From Herbiconiux sp. (lineage in GTDB: Bacteria; Actinomycetota; Actinomycetes; Actinomycetales; Microbacteriaceae), in assembly GCF_004297105.1 (NCBI RefSeq), contig NZ_SCVE01000012.1:983724-1047723 (forward strand): a stretch of 64,000 bases of DNA, read 5' to 3'. Made by a program: the position numbers and the translations under genes. The notes beneath the pieces are model-generated. The model did no database searches. It saw only the letters and a program-made list of their open reading frames with translations, and had not been told where the DNA came from. Below, in pieces: positions 8,081 through 18,013 of this stretch (positions are counted from its first letter, which is position 1; the number at the start of each line of letters is the position of its first letter).

Positions 8081-10603
8081 TCAGCCCCGGAAGGTGTCGT
8101 TCTCCACGACGAGTCTCCCCAGTTCCCGCCGCGAGCGCGCGCCCAGCTTGCCGCGAGCCGTGTAGATGTGCGACTCGACCGTGCGCACCGAGAGGAAGAG
8201 CTGCTGGGCGATCTCCTTGTTGCTCAGCTGGCGCGCCACCAGCAGCGCGATCTCGTGCTCCCGATCGGTGAGTTCGTGCTGCTCGACCTGGGCCCCGGAT
8301 GCCGTGCGCCCGGCACGGGACTCCGCGGCCAGCCTCAGGATCCGATCGAAGTGCACCGCGTCGAACTCGGCGGCGCGTTCACGGGGGGCCCCGTGCGAAC
8401 GCTCCTGCACGGATTGAACCGCTGCGGCCTGCGCCGCGGCCAGGTCACCGGAGGCAGCCGCCGTCTCGGCCTCGGTCGCGGTGCGCACGAATCGCAGCAG
8501 CCGGTATCGGCCCATGACCCGGTGGTCGATCGACGACATCGCGGAGCGCGCCTGCTCCACCTCGCCCAGCCGGGCGAGCGATCCGGCCTGGAAATAGACC
8601 ACGAGAGGGCGCCAGACGGCGAATTCGACGGTGTCGAACCGCTTCAAGGCCGCGGTGAACTCGCGCGCGGCGCGAGCGTCGTCCCGTTGAACGCCGATCA
8701 CGATTCCGGCCGCGAGCCCCGCGAGGCCGAATGCCCCGTGATCGTCACGCTCGGTCGCGAGACGGATCGCCGCCTGAAGTCGTTCGGTGCGCTCGGGGGC
8801 GGGCTTGGCGACCGGGCCGCCGGGGTCGGCGAGTGCGGCGGCGAACGCCTCGAAGCAGAGCTGGATCAGTTCACGGCTGATCGAGAGCGGGCGCCCGGTG
8901 ATCGGGTCGCGGTTCATCCGGGTGGCCTCGGCGAACGCGGACTGTGCCGCATCCGCCTGACCGAGCTCGGAGAGGGCCACACCGCACACCAGGGCCGCTC
9001 CATGGCGGGAGTCCAGGTGCGCGCCCCTGTCGCCCAGCACGGTCATCGCGGAGTCGACCGCCACTGTCCACTCGAGTTGGAGGGCTGCTTCGAGACAGCG
9101 TCGCATCTCCACTTCCATCACCGCGGCCGAGTCGCCGATGTCGTAGCGGGCGAGCCAGGAAGCCAGATCCTCGACCGCCTGAGCGCCGTCGGTCCAGCTG
9201 CCGAGCGCGGCCGCCCACTGCACCAGCCGGCGGAGGTCGTTCGGGCTCAGCGTCGCGGGCTCGATGTCGATGCTGGCGCGGGCTTCCCGGAAGCGCCTCA
9301 TCCGCGCGTGCGCCTTCGACGCCTCGATCTGAAGGGCGGGGCTCGTGTCGGTGGGGAGAGCGAGATCGACGTAGGCGAGAGCCAGGTCGGCGCGCCCGAG
9401 CGCGTTCGCACTGCGGGCAGCGCTGGAGAGGATGCGGCAGCGCACGTGGGCATCGACGTCGCCCGGTGGTGGCACAGACGGGCGCTGGGAGAGCCAGAAC
9501 GTGGCGACGAGCTGATCGATCGTGTGACCGGAGTCGACATCGGGTGTCGCCAGCGCGCGGACGGCGATCTGGTCGAGGGCCGCATCGAGCTCGCCGGCTT
9601 CGAGCTGACGCTCGGCCGCCCGCGCGAGAAGCGGGTTCGCGAAGAGGGCGGGTGCGGGAGCGTCGTCGGTGCGCACGACCTTGCGCGTGATGAGGGACGC
9701 GAGCACTGCCGGATCCACGGTGCGCGCGGCTGACGCGAACACGATGCCCCTCAGCCGGCCGATGATGGCCAGCGCGCGGAGTTGATTGGCGGAGAAGTCG
9801 GAGAGCATGGTCGATACCGCGTCGGAGAGCCGCGAACCCGGCGTCTCCTCGCGATGCGGGTCGAGCGGGTCGCGCCGGGCGGCGACCTCCTCCCGTGCGT
9901 CGATCGTGAGCTCCCGGAGGAGCATCCGGGAACCCGAGGCGCGGAAGATGAGCGCCGTGCGCGTGACGATGTCGAGTGCCCCGCCGCCGTAGGCGCTGAT
10001 CAACTCCTCCGCCTCATCCGGGTCGAGCGGATGGAGGTCGTATCGCTGTGCGCCGCCCTCCAGCCACAACTCGGTGATGGCGGCCGGAGTGGCCGGCCGC
10101 GCGGGCCCGGGCATCTCCGACGGGACGGAGAGCAGCACGGTGGCCTGGTGCGTGTAGACCGCGCGACTCAGCGTCTCGATCGACTCGGGGTCGAGAGCGT
10201 GGGCATCGTCGACGACCACGACGATCGGGCCGGCCCCGGCGGCGGCCGCGGCGGCGGCCGCGGAGTCCGAGCCCGTCCAGAGTCGTTCTATTCGGGCATC
10301 GCCGGCAGCCTTGAGTGCACCGAACCGGATCGACTGGAGGGGTGCTGCCGCGTGCACGACGACGGGGCGGATGCCGCGGAGCCGCAGTGCGTCGACGACG
10401 GCTCGATTGAAGTAGCTCTTGCCGGATCCGAGCGGCCCGACGACCACGACGCTCCCGCGTGCGGCCAGACGGTCGGCGACCTCGTCGACATCGCGATCGT
10501 GGCCGATGACGATCGGCTGCGGGTTCGCATCGCCGCCTCCGGGTGAGAGCGCGACACCGGTCGCACCTCGTTCGGCGCTTCCCCAGCGCCTCGCCTCTGC
10601 CAT
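8081..10603 (-). CDS. large LuxR-family transcriptional regulator with AAA-type ATPase domain
   Basis: About 840 aa. N-terminal P-loop ATPase: Walker [11 protein letters not shown] (near residue 40) and a Walker B-like [12 protein letters not shown] long helical, TPR-like middle is rich in Ala and Arg. The C-terminus is a LuxR/GerE winged HTH ([23 protein letters not shown], then [20 protein letters not shown]). This is the MalT/LAL architecture, STAND-type regulators that sense a small molecule. The ATG at 10603 follows a GGGGG tract; an upstream ATG at 10702 is less likely. It is divergent from the giant nuclease gene 387 bases away and is a candidate regulator of it, by position only. Confidence 0.9.
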   Translation of the reverse strand: MAEARRWGSAERGATGVALSPGGGDANPQPIVIGHDRDVDEVADRLAARGSVVVVGPLGSGKSYFNRAVVDALRLRGIRPVVVHAAAPLQSIRFGALKAAGDARIERLWTGSDSAAAAAAAAGAGPIVVVVDDAHALDPESIETLSRAVYTHQATVLLSVPSEMPGPARPATPAAITELWLEGGAQRYDLHPLDPDEAEELISAYGGGALDIVTRTALIFRASGSRMLLRELTIDAREEVAARRDPLDPHREETPGSRLSDAVSTMLSDFSANQLRALAIIGRLRGIVFASAARTVDPAVLASLITRKVVRTDDAPAPALFANPLLARAAERQLEAGELDAALDQIAVRALATPDVDSGHTIDQLVATFWLSQRPSVPPPGDVDAHVRCRILSSAARSANALGRADLALAYVDLALPTDTSPALQIEASKAHARMRRFREARASIDIEPATLSPNDLRRLVQWAAALGSWTDGAQAVEDLASWLARYDIGDSAAVMEVEMRRCLEAALQLEWTVAVDSAMTVLGDRGAHLDSRHGAALVCGVALSELGQADAAQSAFAEATRMNRDPITGRPLSISRELIQLCFEAFAAALADPGGPVAKPAPERTERLQAAIRLATERDDHGAFGLAGLAAGIVIGVQRDDARAAREFTAALKRFDTVEFAVWRPLVVYFQAGSLARLGEVEQARSAMSSIDHRVMGRYRLLRFVRTATEAETAAASGDLAAAQAAAVQSVQERSHGAPRERAAEFDAVHFDRILRLAAESRAGRTASGAQVEQHELTDREHEIALLVARQLSNKEIAQQLFLSVRTVESHIYTARGKLGARSRRELGRLVVENDTFRG

Positions 10604-10989
10604 GTGCGACCCCCGTGCCTTCGATGGACTGCGGTCATGCGGACCCGGCCTTCGATGATGCGGTGCCGACCCGATCACCCGCGCCAGTGCGAGTACCCAC
10701 ACACTACCGATCCGGGGTGCGGGAGCGAAGCAACCCGAGGGGGCTGGACTCCTCTCCCCGGGACGTGTAGGCGGATGGTCTCCGGCCCCCGTTCGAGGGT
10801 GAATAGTTCAGAAATTCCCGCCCGGGCTCTTGCGCTCCGGAGAGTGCCTTCGTTAGCCTTATGCCCCCCGAGGGGGTGACAAAGGTTCAGTTTCACTTAA
10901 TTTACCTGCGCGAAATGTTCAGTCTTTCTTTTGTTACTCGGGGCCCCTAACCTGGCGGAATCTGTGTGAGCGTCAGGTCGAGGAGATTC
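10604..10989. promoter_or_regulatory. divergent intergenic region upstream of the giant nuclease
   Basis: 386 bp without a gene, between the LuxR regulator and the nuclease. It becomes A/T-rich near the nuclease. GTTCAG occurs three times at 10806, 10885 and 10917, the last two 32 bp (about three helical turns) apart. These resemble the GTTCA half-repeats of actinobacterial PhoP boxes, which would suit a secreted phosphatase/nuclease, but an 11-bp direct-repeat phase is not seen. CCCCC-CGA-GGGGG near 10865 can form a small hairpin. Confidence 0.35.
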
Positions 10990-13900
10990 ATGTCGAAGTC
11001 AGCCACGAGGTCCGTCAAAGCGGTTCTCGCGACGATCCTGGGAGGCGCGCTCTTCGCTGCGCCCCTCGTCGGGGTCGCAACATCCGCATCCGCGAACGTC
11101 GTCGGCGACGGCGTGGTGATCAACGAGGTGTACTCCAAGGGCGGTTCGGCCTCGGCCCCGTTCAACAAGAAGTTCGTCGAGCTCTACAACCCCGGCACCT
11201 CCGCGGTCTCGCTCGACAGCTGGTCGCTGCAGTACCGCTCGGCCTCGGGCACCGCCGCCCCGTCCGGTGTGGCTCCGCTCAGCGGAACCATCGCGGCCGG
11301 CGGCTACTTCCTGGTGGCCTTCAACGGCAACGCCGCCAACGGCGAGGCGCTGCCCACCCCCGATCTCGACGGCGGGTCGCTGCTCAACATCTCCGGCACC
11401 ACCGGAACCCTCGTGCTCGCCTCGCAGCCGACCGCGATCTCGATCCCCGTCGGTGCGGTTCCCTCCGGCACCGCCGACATCGTCGACCTCGTCGGCTTCG
11501 GTGCCTCCAACACCTTCGAGGGTGCGGTCGTGCCGGTGAACGGCGCCAACGGCGTGCCGAACTCGCTGTCGCGCACGAACTTCGCCGACACCGACAACAA
11601 CGCGGCCGACTTCGTGTCGGGCGATGCCGTCACGCCGCAGAACTCGGCCACCGGTACGGATCCCACCGACCCGACGGATCCGACCGACCCCACCGATCCG
11701 ACCGACCCGACGGATCCCACCGACCCGACCGATCCCACCGATCCCACCGCCCCGCCGGTGCACACGATCGCCGAGCTCCAGGGAACGGGCGACGTCTCGC
11801 CGTTCTCGGTGACGAGCGGCACCGCCCCCACCGTCACCACGACCGGTGTCGTCACCGCGGTCTACCCCACGGGCGGCTTCAACGGCTACGTGATCCAGAC
11901 GCCGGGCACCGGCGGTGACGCGACAGGCCGCACCGCCTCCGACGCGATCTTCGTCTACTCCGCCTCGACCGTGGCATCCGTCGCCGTGGGCGACTCGCTG
12001 AAGCTCACCGGCTACGTCTCCGAGTTCCAGGGCCTCACCGAGTTCAACGTCACCTCGGCTGCCGGCCTCGAGAAGCTCACCGAAGCCACCGATCCCATCA
12101 CCCCGCTCACGCTGACCCTGCCGATGGAGCCGGCCGCACGCGAGGCCTCCGAGAGCATGCTCGTCGCTCCGCAGGGCTCCTTCACGGTGAGCAACACCTA
12201 CAGCACCAACCAGTACGCCGAGCTCGGTCTCGCGTCAGGCGACGGCCCGCTCCTCACGCCCACCGAGGTGGCCCGCCCCGGCACTGCCGAGTACACCGCC
12301 GCCGTGGCCGAGAACGCCGCTCGGGGAGTGACGCTCGACGACGGCGCATCGATCAACTTCCTCGGTTCGACGGCGAACAAGAACATCGCGCTGCCGTACC
12401 TCACCGACAACCCGGCCATCACGGTCGGAGCCGAGGCCACGTTCACCTCGCCCGTCATCTTCGACTACCGCAACAACGCCTGGAAGTTCCAGCCCACGAC
12501 GCAGCTCGTCGCGGGCGGCACCGCCCCGGCATCGTTCGCCACGGTGAAGGATGAGGCTCCCGAAGCGGTGGGAGGCGACATCCAGATCGCCGGCTTCAAC
12601 GTGCTCAACTACTTCACCACCACCGGCGACCAGCTCTCCGGTTGCACCTTCTACACCGACCGCGCCGGCACCCCCGTCACGGTGAACACCGGATGCGACG
12701 CCCGCGGTGCCGCGAACGCCACGAGCCTCGCCCGCCAGCAGGCCAAGATCGTCTCGGCGATCAACGGCCTCGGTGCCGAGGTGGTCTCGCTCGAGGAGAT
12801 CGAGAACTCGGCGAAGTTCGGTAAGGACCGCGACGCGGCCCTCTCCACCCTCACCGACGCGCTGAACGCGGCCCTCGGCTCGGACGAGTGGGCGTTCGTG
12901 CCCTCGCCCGACGCCTCGACGTTGCCCTCGCTCGCCGAGCAGGACGTCATCCGCACCGCCTTCATCTACAAGAAGGCCGCCGTGGAGCCCGTGGGCGACT
13001 CGCACGTTCTCGTCGACCCGGCCTTCGCCAACGCCCGCCAGCCGCTGGCGCAGGAGTTCCAGAAGGTCGGCGGCACCGATGCCGACCAGTTCATCGCCAT
13101 CGTGAACCACTTCAAGTCGAAGGGTTCGGGCTCGGGCGCCGACGCCGACCAGAACGACGGGCAGGGTGCCTCCAACGCCTCCCGTGTCGCTCAGGCGAAC
13201 GCACTGCTGGCCTTCTCCGACCAGCTGCAGGCCGACCTCGACACCACCGACGTCTTCCTCATCGGCGACTTCAACGCCTACACGCAGGAGGACCCGGCCG
13301 TGGCGATCACCGACGCCGGCTACGTCGACCAGGGCTCGAAGAGCGGCAAGTACAGCTACTCGTTCGACGGTGCCTCCGGATCGCTCGACCACATCTTCGC
13401 CTCGCCCTCGGCCGACGCGAAGGTCACCGGTACCGACATCTGGAACATCAACTCGGGTGAGACCATCGCCAAGGAGTACAGCCGCTACAACTACAACGCG
13501 ACGAACTTCTACGACGAGAGCTTCTCGCGCTCCAGCGACCACGATCCCGTGGTGGTCGGCTACGACTTCGCCGCAGCCGAGCCCTCGACGGTCGACCTCA
13601 GCCTGATCGACATCAACGACTTCCATGGTCGAATCGATGCCAACACGGTGAAGTTCGCGGGCACGATCGAGCAGCTGAAGACCCAGCACGAGAACTCGCT
13701 GTTCATCTCCTCGGGCGACAACGTGAGCGCCTCGCTCTTCGCCTCCTCCGTTCAGGACGACCAGCCCACGATCGACGTGCTGAACGCACTCGACCTGAAG
13801 GCGAGCGCCGTGGGCAACCACGAGTTCGACAAGGGCTACAGCGACCTGACCGACCGCATCATCGGGTCGGCGGATGACCCCAACGCCGCGTTCGACTACC

Positions 13901-16900
13901 TCGGCGCGAACGTGTACCTCAAGGGCACCACCACCCCGGCGCTCGACGAGTACTCGCTGCAGCAGGTCGACGGTCTCACCGTGGCCTTCGTCGGAGCCAT
14001 CACCGAGGAGACGAAGTCGCTGGTCTCGCCTGGCGGGATCACCGAGCTCGACTTCGGTGACCCGGTGGAGGCGGTGAACCGCGTGACCGCGCAGCTCACC
14101 GACGGCGATGAGACGAACGGCGAAGCCGACGTCATCATCGCGCTCTACCACGAAGGCGCCGGTGCTGGTCTCGTCGAGGGCGCGACCCTCGAGCAGGAGC
14201 TCGCGGCCGGCGGGGCCTTCGCGTCGATCGTGAACGACACCGACCCCAAGGTGGCGGCGATCTTCACCGGCCACACCCACAAGCAGTACGCCTGGGACGC
14301 CCCGGTTCCCGGTGAGGCGGGCAAGACGCGCCCCGTGCTGCAGACGGGCAACTACGGCGAGAACATCGGCAACGTCGTGCTCACGCTCGACGCGCGGACC
14401 GGTGAGGTCGAGAGCTACACCGCCGCGAACGTCAAGCGGGTCACCACCGCGGATGCCGACCTGGTTGCGGCCTACCCGGCCGTGGCCGAGGTCAAGCAGA
14501 TCACGGATGCGGCAATCGCCTACGCGGCCGTGATCGGCAACCAGCCGGTCGGTTCCGTCAGCTCCGACATCACCACCGCATTCACGGGTGGCACGTACGG
14601 ACCCACCGGCTACACCGGCGGGGCACGTGACGACCGGGCATCCGAATCGACGCTGGGCAACCTCGTGGCCGACTCGCTGGTGTCGTCGCTCTCGTCGGAG
14701 GACCGCGGCGGTGCTCAGATCGGTGTGGTGAACCCCGGTGGTCTGCGTGACGAACTGCGTTACGCGCCCGACGGCACCGTGACCTACGCCGAGGCGAATG
14801 CGGTGCTGCCGTTCGTGAACAACCTCTGGACCACGTCGCTCACAGGCGCCCAGTTCAAGACGGTGCTCGAGCAGCAGTGGCAGACGAACGCCGACGGATC
14901 CATTCCGTCGCGTCCGTTCCTGAAGCTCGGCCTCTCCGACAACGTGCAGTACACCTACGACGCGGCGGCGGCACAGGGCTCGCACGTCACCGGGATCTGG
15001 ATCGACGGCCAGCCGATCGACCCGGCGGCCTCGTACCGCATCGGAACGTTCAGCTTCCTCACCACCGGCGGCGACAACTTCCGCGAGATGGCGAACGGAT
15101 CGAACGCCCGCGACTCGGGTCTGATCGACCGCGACGCGTGGATCTCCTACATCCAGCAGAACTCGCCGCTCACGCCGTCGTTCTCGCGCGGTGCGGTGCA
15201 GGTCTCCGGCGCCCCGAGCGCACCCGTCGAGCTGGGTTCGACGCTGACCGCCACGGTGTCGGGTCTCGACCTGACGTCGCAGGGCAGCCCGCAGAACACG
15301 TCGCTCAGCGCATCCTGGACCGGGTCGGCGGCGACGTTCGACCCGATCACGGTGACCAACGGGTCTGCGGCGGTCTCGCTGACGGTACCGATCGACGCTC
15401 CGGCTGACAGCGAGCTCGTGCTCACCGCGTCGCCTTCGGGCACCGTGGTGCGCATCCCGGTCTCGATCACGGCTCCGGCCCCGGTCGAGCTGAGCCTGAT
15501 CGACATCAACGACTTCCACGGTCGTATCGATGCCAACACGGTCAAGTTCGCGGGCACGATCGAGCAGCTGAAGACCCAGCACGAGAACTCGTTGTTCATC
15601 TCGTCGGGTGACAACGTGGGGGCCTCGCTCTTCGCCTCGTCGGTTCAGCAGGACCAGCCCACGATCGATGTGCTGAACGCTCTCGACCTGAAGACGAGCG
15701 CGGTGGGCAACCACGAGTTCGACCAGGGCTACAGCGACCTGACCGACCGCATCATCGGGTCGGCGGATGCCCCGAACGCCGCGTTCGACTACCTGGGCGC
15801 GAACGTCTACACGAAGGGCACCACCACCCCGGCCCTGCAGGAGTACGCACTCGAGGAGGTCGGCGGCTTGACCGTCGGCATCATCGGTGCGATCACCGAG
15901 GAGACGCCGACACTGGTCTCGCCCGGCGGCATCTCCGGTCTCGACTTCGGCGACCCCGTCGAGGCGGTGAACCGCGTGGCGGCCCAGCTGACCGACGGCG
16001 ACCCGTCGAACGGTGAGGCCGATGTCATCATCGCCAGCTACCACGAAGGCGCCGGTGCGGGCCTCGTGGAGGGGGCGACCCTCGAGCAGGAGCTCGCGGC
16101 CGGTGGCGCTTTCGCCTCGATCGTGAACGACACCTCGGCCGCGGTCGACGTGATCTTCACCGGCCACACCCACAAGCAGTACGCCTGGGACGGTCCCGTC
16201 CCCGGTGAGGCGGGCACGACCCGTCCGGTGCTGCAGACGGGAAACTACGGCGAGAACATCGGCAACGTCGTCCTCACCATCGATCCGCTCACGGGTGCGG
16301 TCGAGAGCTACACGGCGCAGAACGTGAAGCGGGTCACCACGGCGGACGCCGACCTGGTGGCGGCCTACCCGGCCGTGGCCGAGGTCAAGCAGATCGTGGA
16401 TGACGCCGTCGCCTACGCCGCCGTGATCGGCAACCAGCCGGTCGGATCGGTGACGAGCGACATCACCACGGCGTTCAGCGGCGGTACCTACGGGCCCACC
16501 GGGTACACCGGGGGGACGCGTGACGACCGGGCATCCGAGTCGACGCTCGGCAACCTGGTGGCCGACTCGCTCGTGTCGTCGCTCTCGTCACCCGATCGCG
16601 GCGGCGCCCAGATCGGTGTGGTGAACCCCGGTGGTCTGCGCGACGAGTTGCGCTACGCGGGCGACACGACATCGAACGCCGCCAACACCGACGGAGTGGT
16701 CACGTTCGCCGAGGCCAACGCGGTGCTGCCGTTCGTGAACAACCTCTGGACCACGTCGCTCACGGGCGCCCAGTTCAAGACCGTTCTCGAGCAGCAGTGG
16801 CAGACGAACCCCGACGGCACCATCCCGTCGCGTCCGTTCCTGAAGCTCGGCCTGTCGGACAACGTCGAGTACACCTTCGATGCCTCGCGCCCCGCGGGTG

Positions 16901-17922
16901 ACCGCATCACGGGCATCTGGATCGACGGAGCACCGATCGTGGCGAGCGCCTCGTACCGCATCGGTTCGTTCAACTTCCTGCTCCAGGGAGGCGACAACTT
17001 CCGGGAGTTCGTGAACGGCACCGATACCCGCGACTCCGGTCTGATCGACCGGGATGCGTGGATCGCCTACCTCCAGGCCAACCAGGGTCTCTCGCCCGAC
17101 TACGGCCGGCAGGCAGCATCCGTCTCGGGCGCCCCCTCGGCGGCGGTGGAGCTCGGTTCGACGGTGACGTTCGATGTCTCGGGTCTCGACCTGACGTCGC
17201 TCGGCAGCCCGCAGAACACGTCGCTCAGCGCATCCTGGACCGGATCGGCGGCGACGTTCGACCCGATCGCCGTCACGGGCGGTGCGGCATCCGTGTCGCT
17301 CACCGTGCCGGTGGATGCGGCGGCCTCGAGCGAGATCGTGCTGACGGCCTCGCCCAGCGGAACCGTGGTGCGGGTGCCGGTGACGGTGAACGCGGGCACC
17401 ACGCCCGAAGAGCCGACCAAGCCGACCACCCCGCCGGTGGGTGTGCCGGAGGATCAGCTGCCCACCGACCTGTTCGGTGCCATCTCGATCGGAGTCGACA
17501 CGGTGACGCCGGGTGCGACCATCACGATCTACGTGGGCACCGAGCACGCGGGCGAGTGGGTCTCGGTGTGGATCTACTCGGAGCCGCGACTGATCGCCGA
17601 CTGGCAGCAGGTCTCGGCCGCCGGAACGGTGACGGCCACGATCCCGGCCGATCTGGCCCCCGGCCTGCACAAGATCGCGGTGCTGGATGCCGACGGCAAC
17701 GTGCTGGGCTGGACCACGATCACGGTCGTGGCGGCTGCGGGCGACCCGGGCTATGGCACGGGCACGGGCACCGGCACGGGCTCCGGCTCGACCGGGTCCA
17801 ACTCGGGCAGCCTCTCGAACACGGGTGCGGATGTCGCCCCGCTGATCGCGCTGGGCCTGCTGCTCCTCGTGGGCGGCGCCGCCGGCATCCTCGTGAGGAA
17901 CCGCCGCCGCTCCCAGGCCTGA
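10990..17922 (+). CDS. giant cell-surface nuclease with two tandem 5'-nucleotidase modules
   Basis: 2310 aa, ATG at 10990 with AGGAG upstream. Order: Sec signal peptide (about 1-35, ending ATSASA); lamin-tail domain (about 36-215, GVVINEVYSKGG); Thr-Asp-Pro repeat linker (about 224-254); ExeM/NucH-type region with an endonuclease/exonuclease/phosphatase domain (about 530-857; AGFNVLNYF, LIGDFNAY, SDHDPVVV); two near-identical 5'-nucleotidase modules (about 868-1497 and 1499-2135), each with metallophosphatase motifs IDINDFHGRI, SSGDN, GNHEFD, YHEGAG and GHTHKQY plus the 5'-nucleotidase C-terminal domain; a beta domain; a Gly/Thr linker; and an LSNTG sorting signal with TM and RNRRRS tail. It likely degrades extracellular DNA and then dephosphorylates nucleotides to scavenge phosphate. 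Duplication of the nucleotidase module is unusual. Confidence 0.93.
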   Translation: MSKSATRSVKAVLATILGGALFAAPLVGVATSASANVVGDGVVINEVYSKGGSASAPFNKKFVELYNPGTSAVSLDSWSLQYRSASGTAAPSGVAPLSGTIAAGGYFLVAFNGNAANGEALPTPDLDGGSLLNISGTTGTLVLASQPTAISIPVGAVPSGTADIVDLVGFGASNTFEGAVVPVNGANGVPNSLSRTNFADTDNNAADFVSGDAVTPQNSATGTDPTDPTDPTDPTDPTDPTDPTDPTDPTDPTAPPVHTIAELQGTGDVSPFSVTSGTAPTVTTTGVVTAVYPTGGFNGYVIQTPGTGGDATGRTASDAIFVYSASTVASVAVGDSLKLTGYVSEFQGLTEFNVTSAAGLEKLTEATDPITPLTLTLPMEPAAREASESMLVAPQGSFTVSNTYSTNQYAELGLASGDGPLLTPTEVARPGTAEYTAAVAENAARGVTLDDGASINFLGSTANKNIALPYLTDNPAITVGAEATFTSPVIFDYRNNAWKFQPTTQLVAGGTAPASFATVKDEAPEAVGGDIQIAGFNVLNYFTTTGDQLSGCTFYTDRAGTPVTVNTGCDARGAANATSLARQQAKIVSAINGLGAEVVSLEEIENSAKFGKDRDAALSTLTDALNAALGSDEWAFVPSPDASTLPSLAEQDVIRTAFIYKKAAVEPVGDSHVLVDPAFANARQPLAQEFQKVGGTDADQFIAIVNHFKSKGSGSGADADQNDGQGASNASRVAQANALLAFSDQLQADLDTTDVFLIGDFNAYTQEDPAVAITDAGYVDQGSKSGKYSYSFDGASGSLDHIFASPSADAKVTGTDIWNINSGETIAKEYSRYNYNATNFYDESFSRSSDHDPVVVGYDFAAAEPSTVDLSLIDINDFHGRIDANTVKFAGTIEQLKTQHENSLFISSGDNVSASLFASSVQDDQPTIDVLNALDLKASAVGNHEFDKGYSDLTDRIIGSADDPNAAFDYLGANVYLKGTTTPALDEYSLQQVDGLTVAFVGAITEETKSLVSPGGITELDFGDPVEAVNRVTAQLTDGDETNGEADVIIALYHEGAGAGLVEGATLEQELAAGGAFASIVNDTDPKVAAIFTGHTHKQYAWDAPVPGEAGKTRPVLQTGNYGENIGNVVLTLDARTGEVESYTAANVKRVTTADADLVAAYPAVAEVKQITDAAIAYAAVIGNQPVGSVSSDITTAFTGGTYGPTGYTGGARDDRASESTLGNLVADSLVSSLSSEDRGGAQIGVVNPGGLRDELRYAPDGTVTYAEANAVLPFVNNLWTTSLTGAQFKTVLEQQWQTNADGSIPSRPFLKLGLSDNVQYTYDAAAAQGSHVTGIWIDGQPIDPAASYRIGTFSFLTTGGDNFREMANGSNARDSGLIDRDAWISYIQQNSPLTPSFSRGAVQVSGAPSAPVELGSTLTATVSGLDLTSQGSPQNTSLSASWTGSAATFDPITVTNGSAAVSLTVPIDAPADSELVLTASPSGTVVRIPVSITAPAPVELSLIDINDFHGRIDANTVKFAGTIEQLKTQHENSLFISSGDNVGASLFASSVQQDQPTIDVLNALDLKTSAVGNHEFDQGYSDLTDRIIGSADAPNAAFDYLGANVYTKGTTTPALQEYALEEVGGLTVGIIGAITEETPTLVSPGGISGLDFGDPVEAVNRVAAQLTDGDPSNGEADVIIASYHEGAGAGLVEGATLEQELAAGGAFASIVNDTSAAVDVIFTGHTHKQYAWDGPVPGEAGTTRPVLQTGNYGENIGNVVLTIDPLTGAVESYTAQNVKRVTTADADLVAAYPAVAEVKQIVDDAVAYAAVIGNQPVGSVTSDITTAFSGGTYGPTGYTGGTRDDRASESTLGNLVADSLVSSLSSPDRGGAQIGVVNPGGLRDELRYAGDTTSNAANTDGVVTFAEANAVLPFVNNLWTTSLTGAQFKTVLEQQWQTNPDGTIPSRPFLKLGLSDNVEYTFDASRPAGDRITGIWIDGAPIVASASYRIGSFNFLLQGGDNFREFVNGTDTRDSGLIDRDAWIAYLQANQGLSPDYGRQAASVSGAPSAAVELGSTVTFDVSGLDLTSLGSPQNTSLSASWTGSAATFDPIAVTGGAASVSLTVPVDAAASSEIVLTASPSGTVVRVPVTVNAGTTPEEPTKPTTPPVGVPEDQLPTDLFGAISIGVDTVTPGATITIYVGTEHAGEWVSVWIYSEPRLIADWQQVSAAGTVTATIPADLAPGLHKIAVLDADGNVLGWTTITVVAAAGDPGYGTGTGTGTGSGSTGSNSGSLSNTGADVAPLIALGLLLLVGGAAGILVRNRRRSQA

Positions 17923-17996
17923 TCCTCCTCGCGACTCGCCAAAATCCGGTCCATCTCGCTCGAGATAGGCCGGATTTTGGCGACTCGCGAGGAGGA
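17923..17996. repeat. long palindromic hairpin, family 2, copy 1
   Basis: Arms of 27 bp (17923-17949 and 17970-17996) match with one mismatch. The core is CTCGCGACTCGCC followed by AAAATCCGG. The loop contains a second small palindrome (ATCTCG/CGAGAT). It begins immediately after the TGA of the giant nuclease and sits before the convergent PHP gene, so it can serve as a bidirectional terminator. A second copy lies at 29254-29325 in the same kind of position. Confidence 0.85.
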
Positions 17997-18013
17997 CGAG
18001 GGGTGCCTCGCGG

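Noticed and set aside
10885..10922. Full PhoP box before the giant nuclease
   Set aside because: GTTCAG repeats are present but not in the 11-bp phase of known PHO boxes; only listed as a weak candidate.
12235..16173. Very long open frame on the minus strand opposite the giant nuclease
   Set aside because: It mirrors the duplicated nucleotidase modules and is Arg/His/Gly-rich, the usual result of GC3 bias on the opposite strand; no motif or ribosome site.
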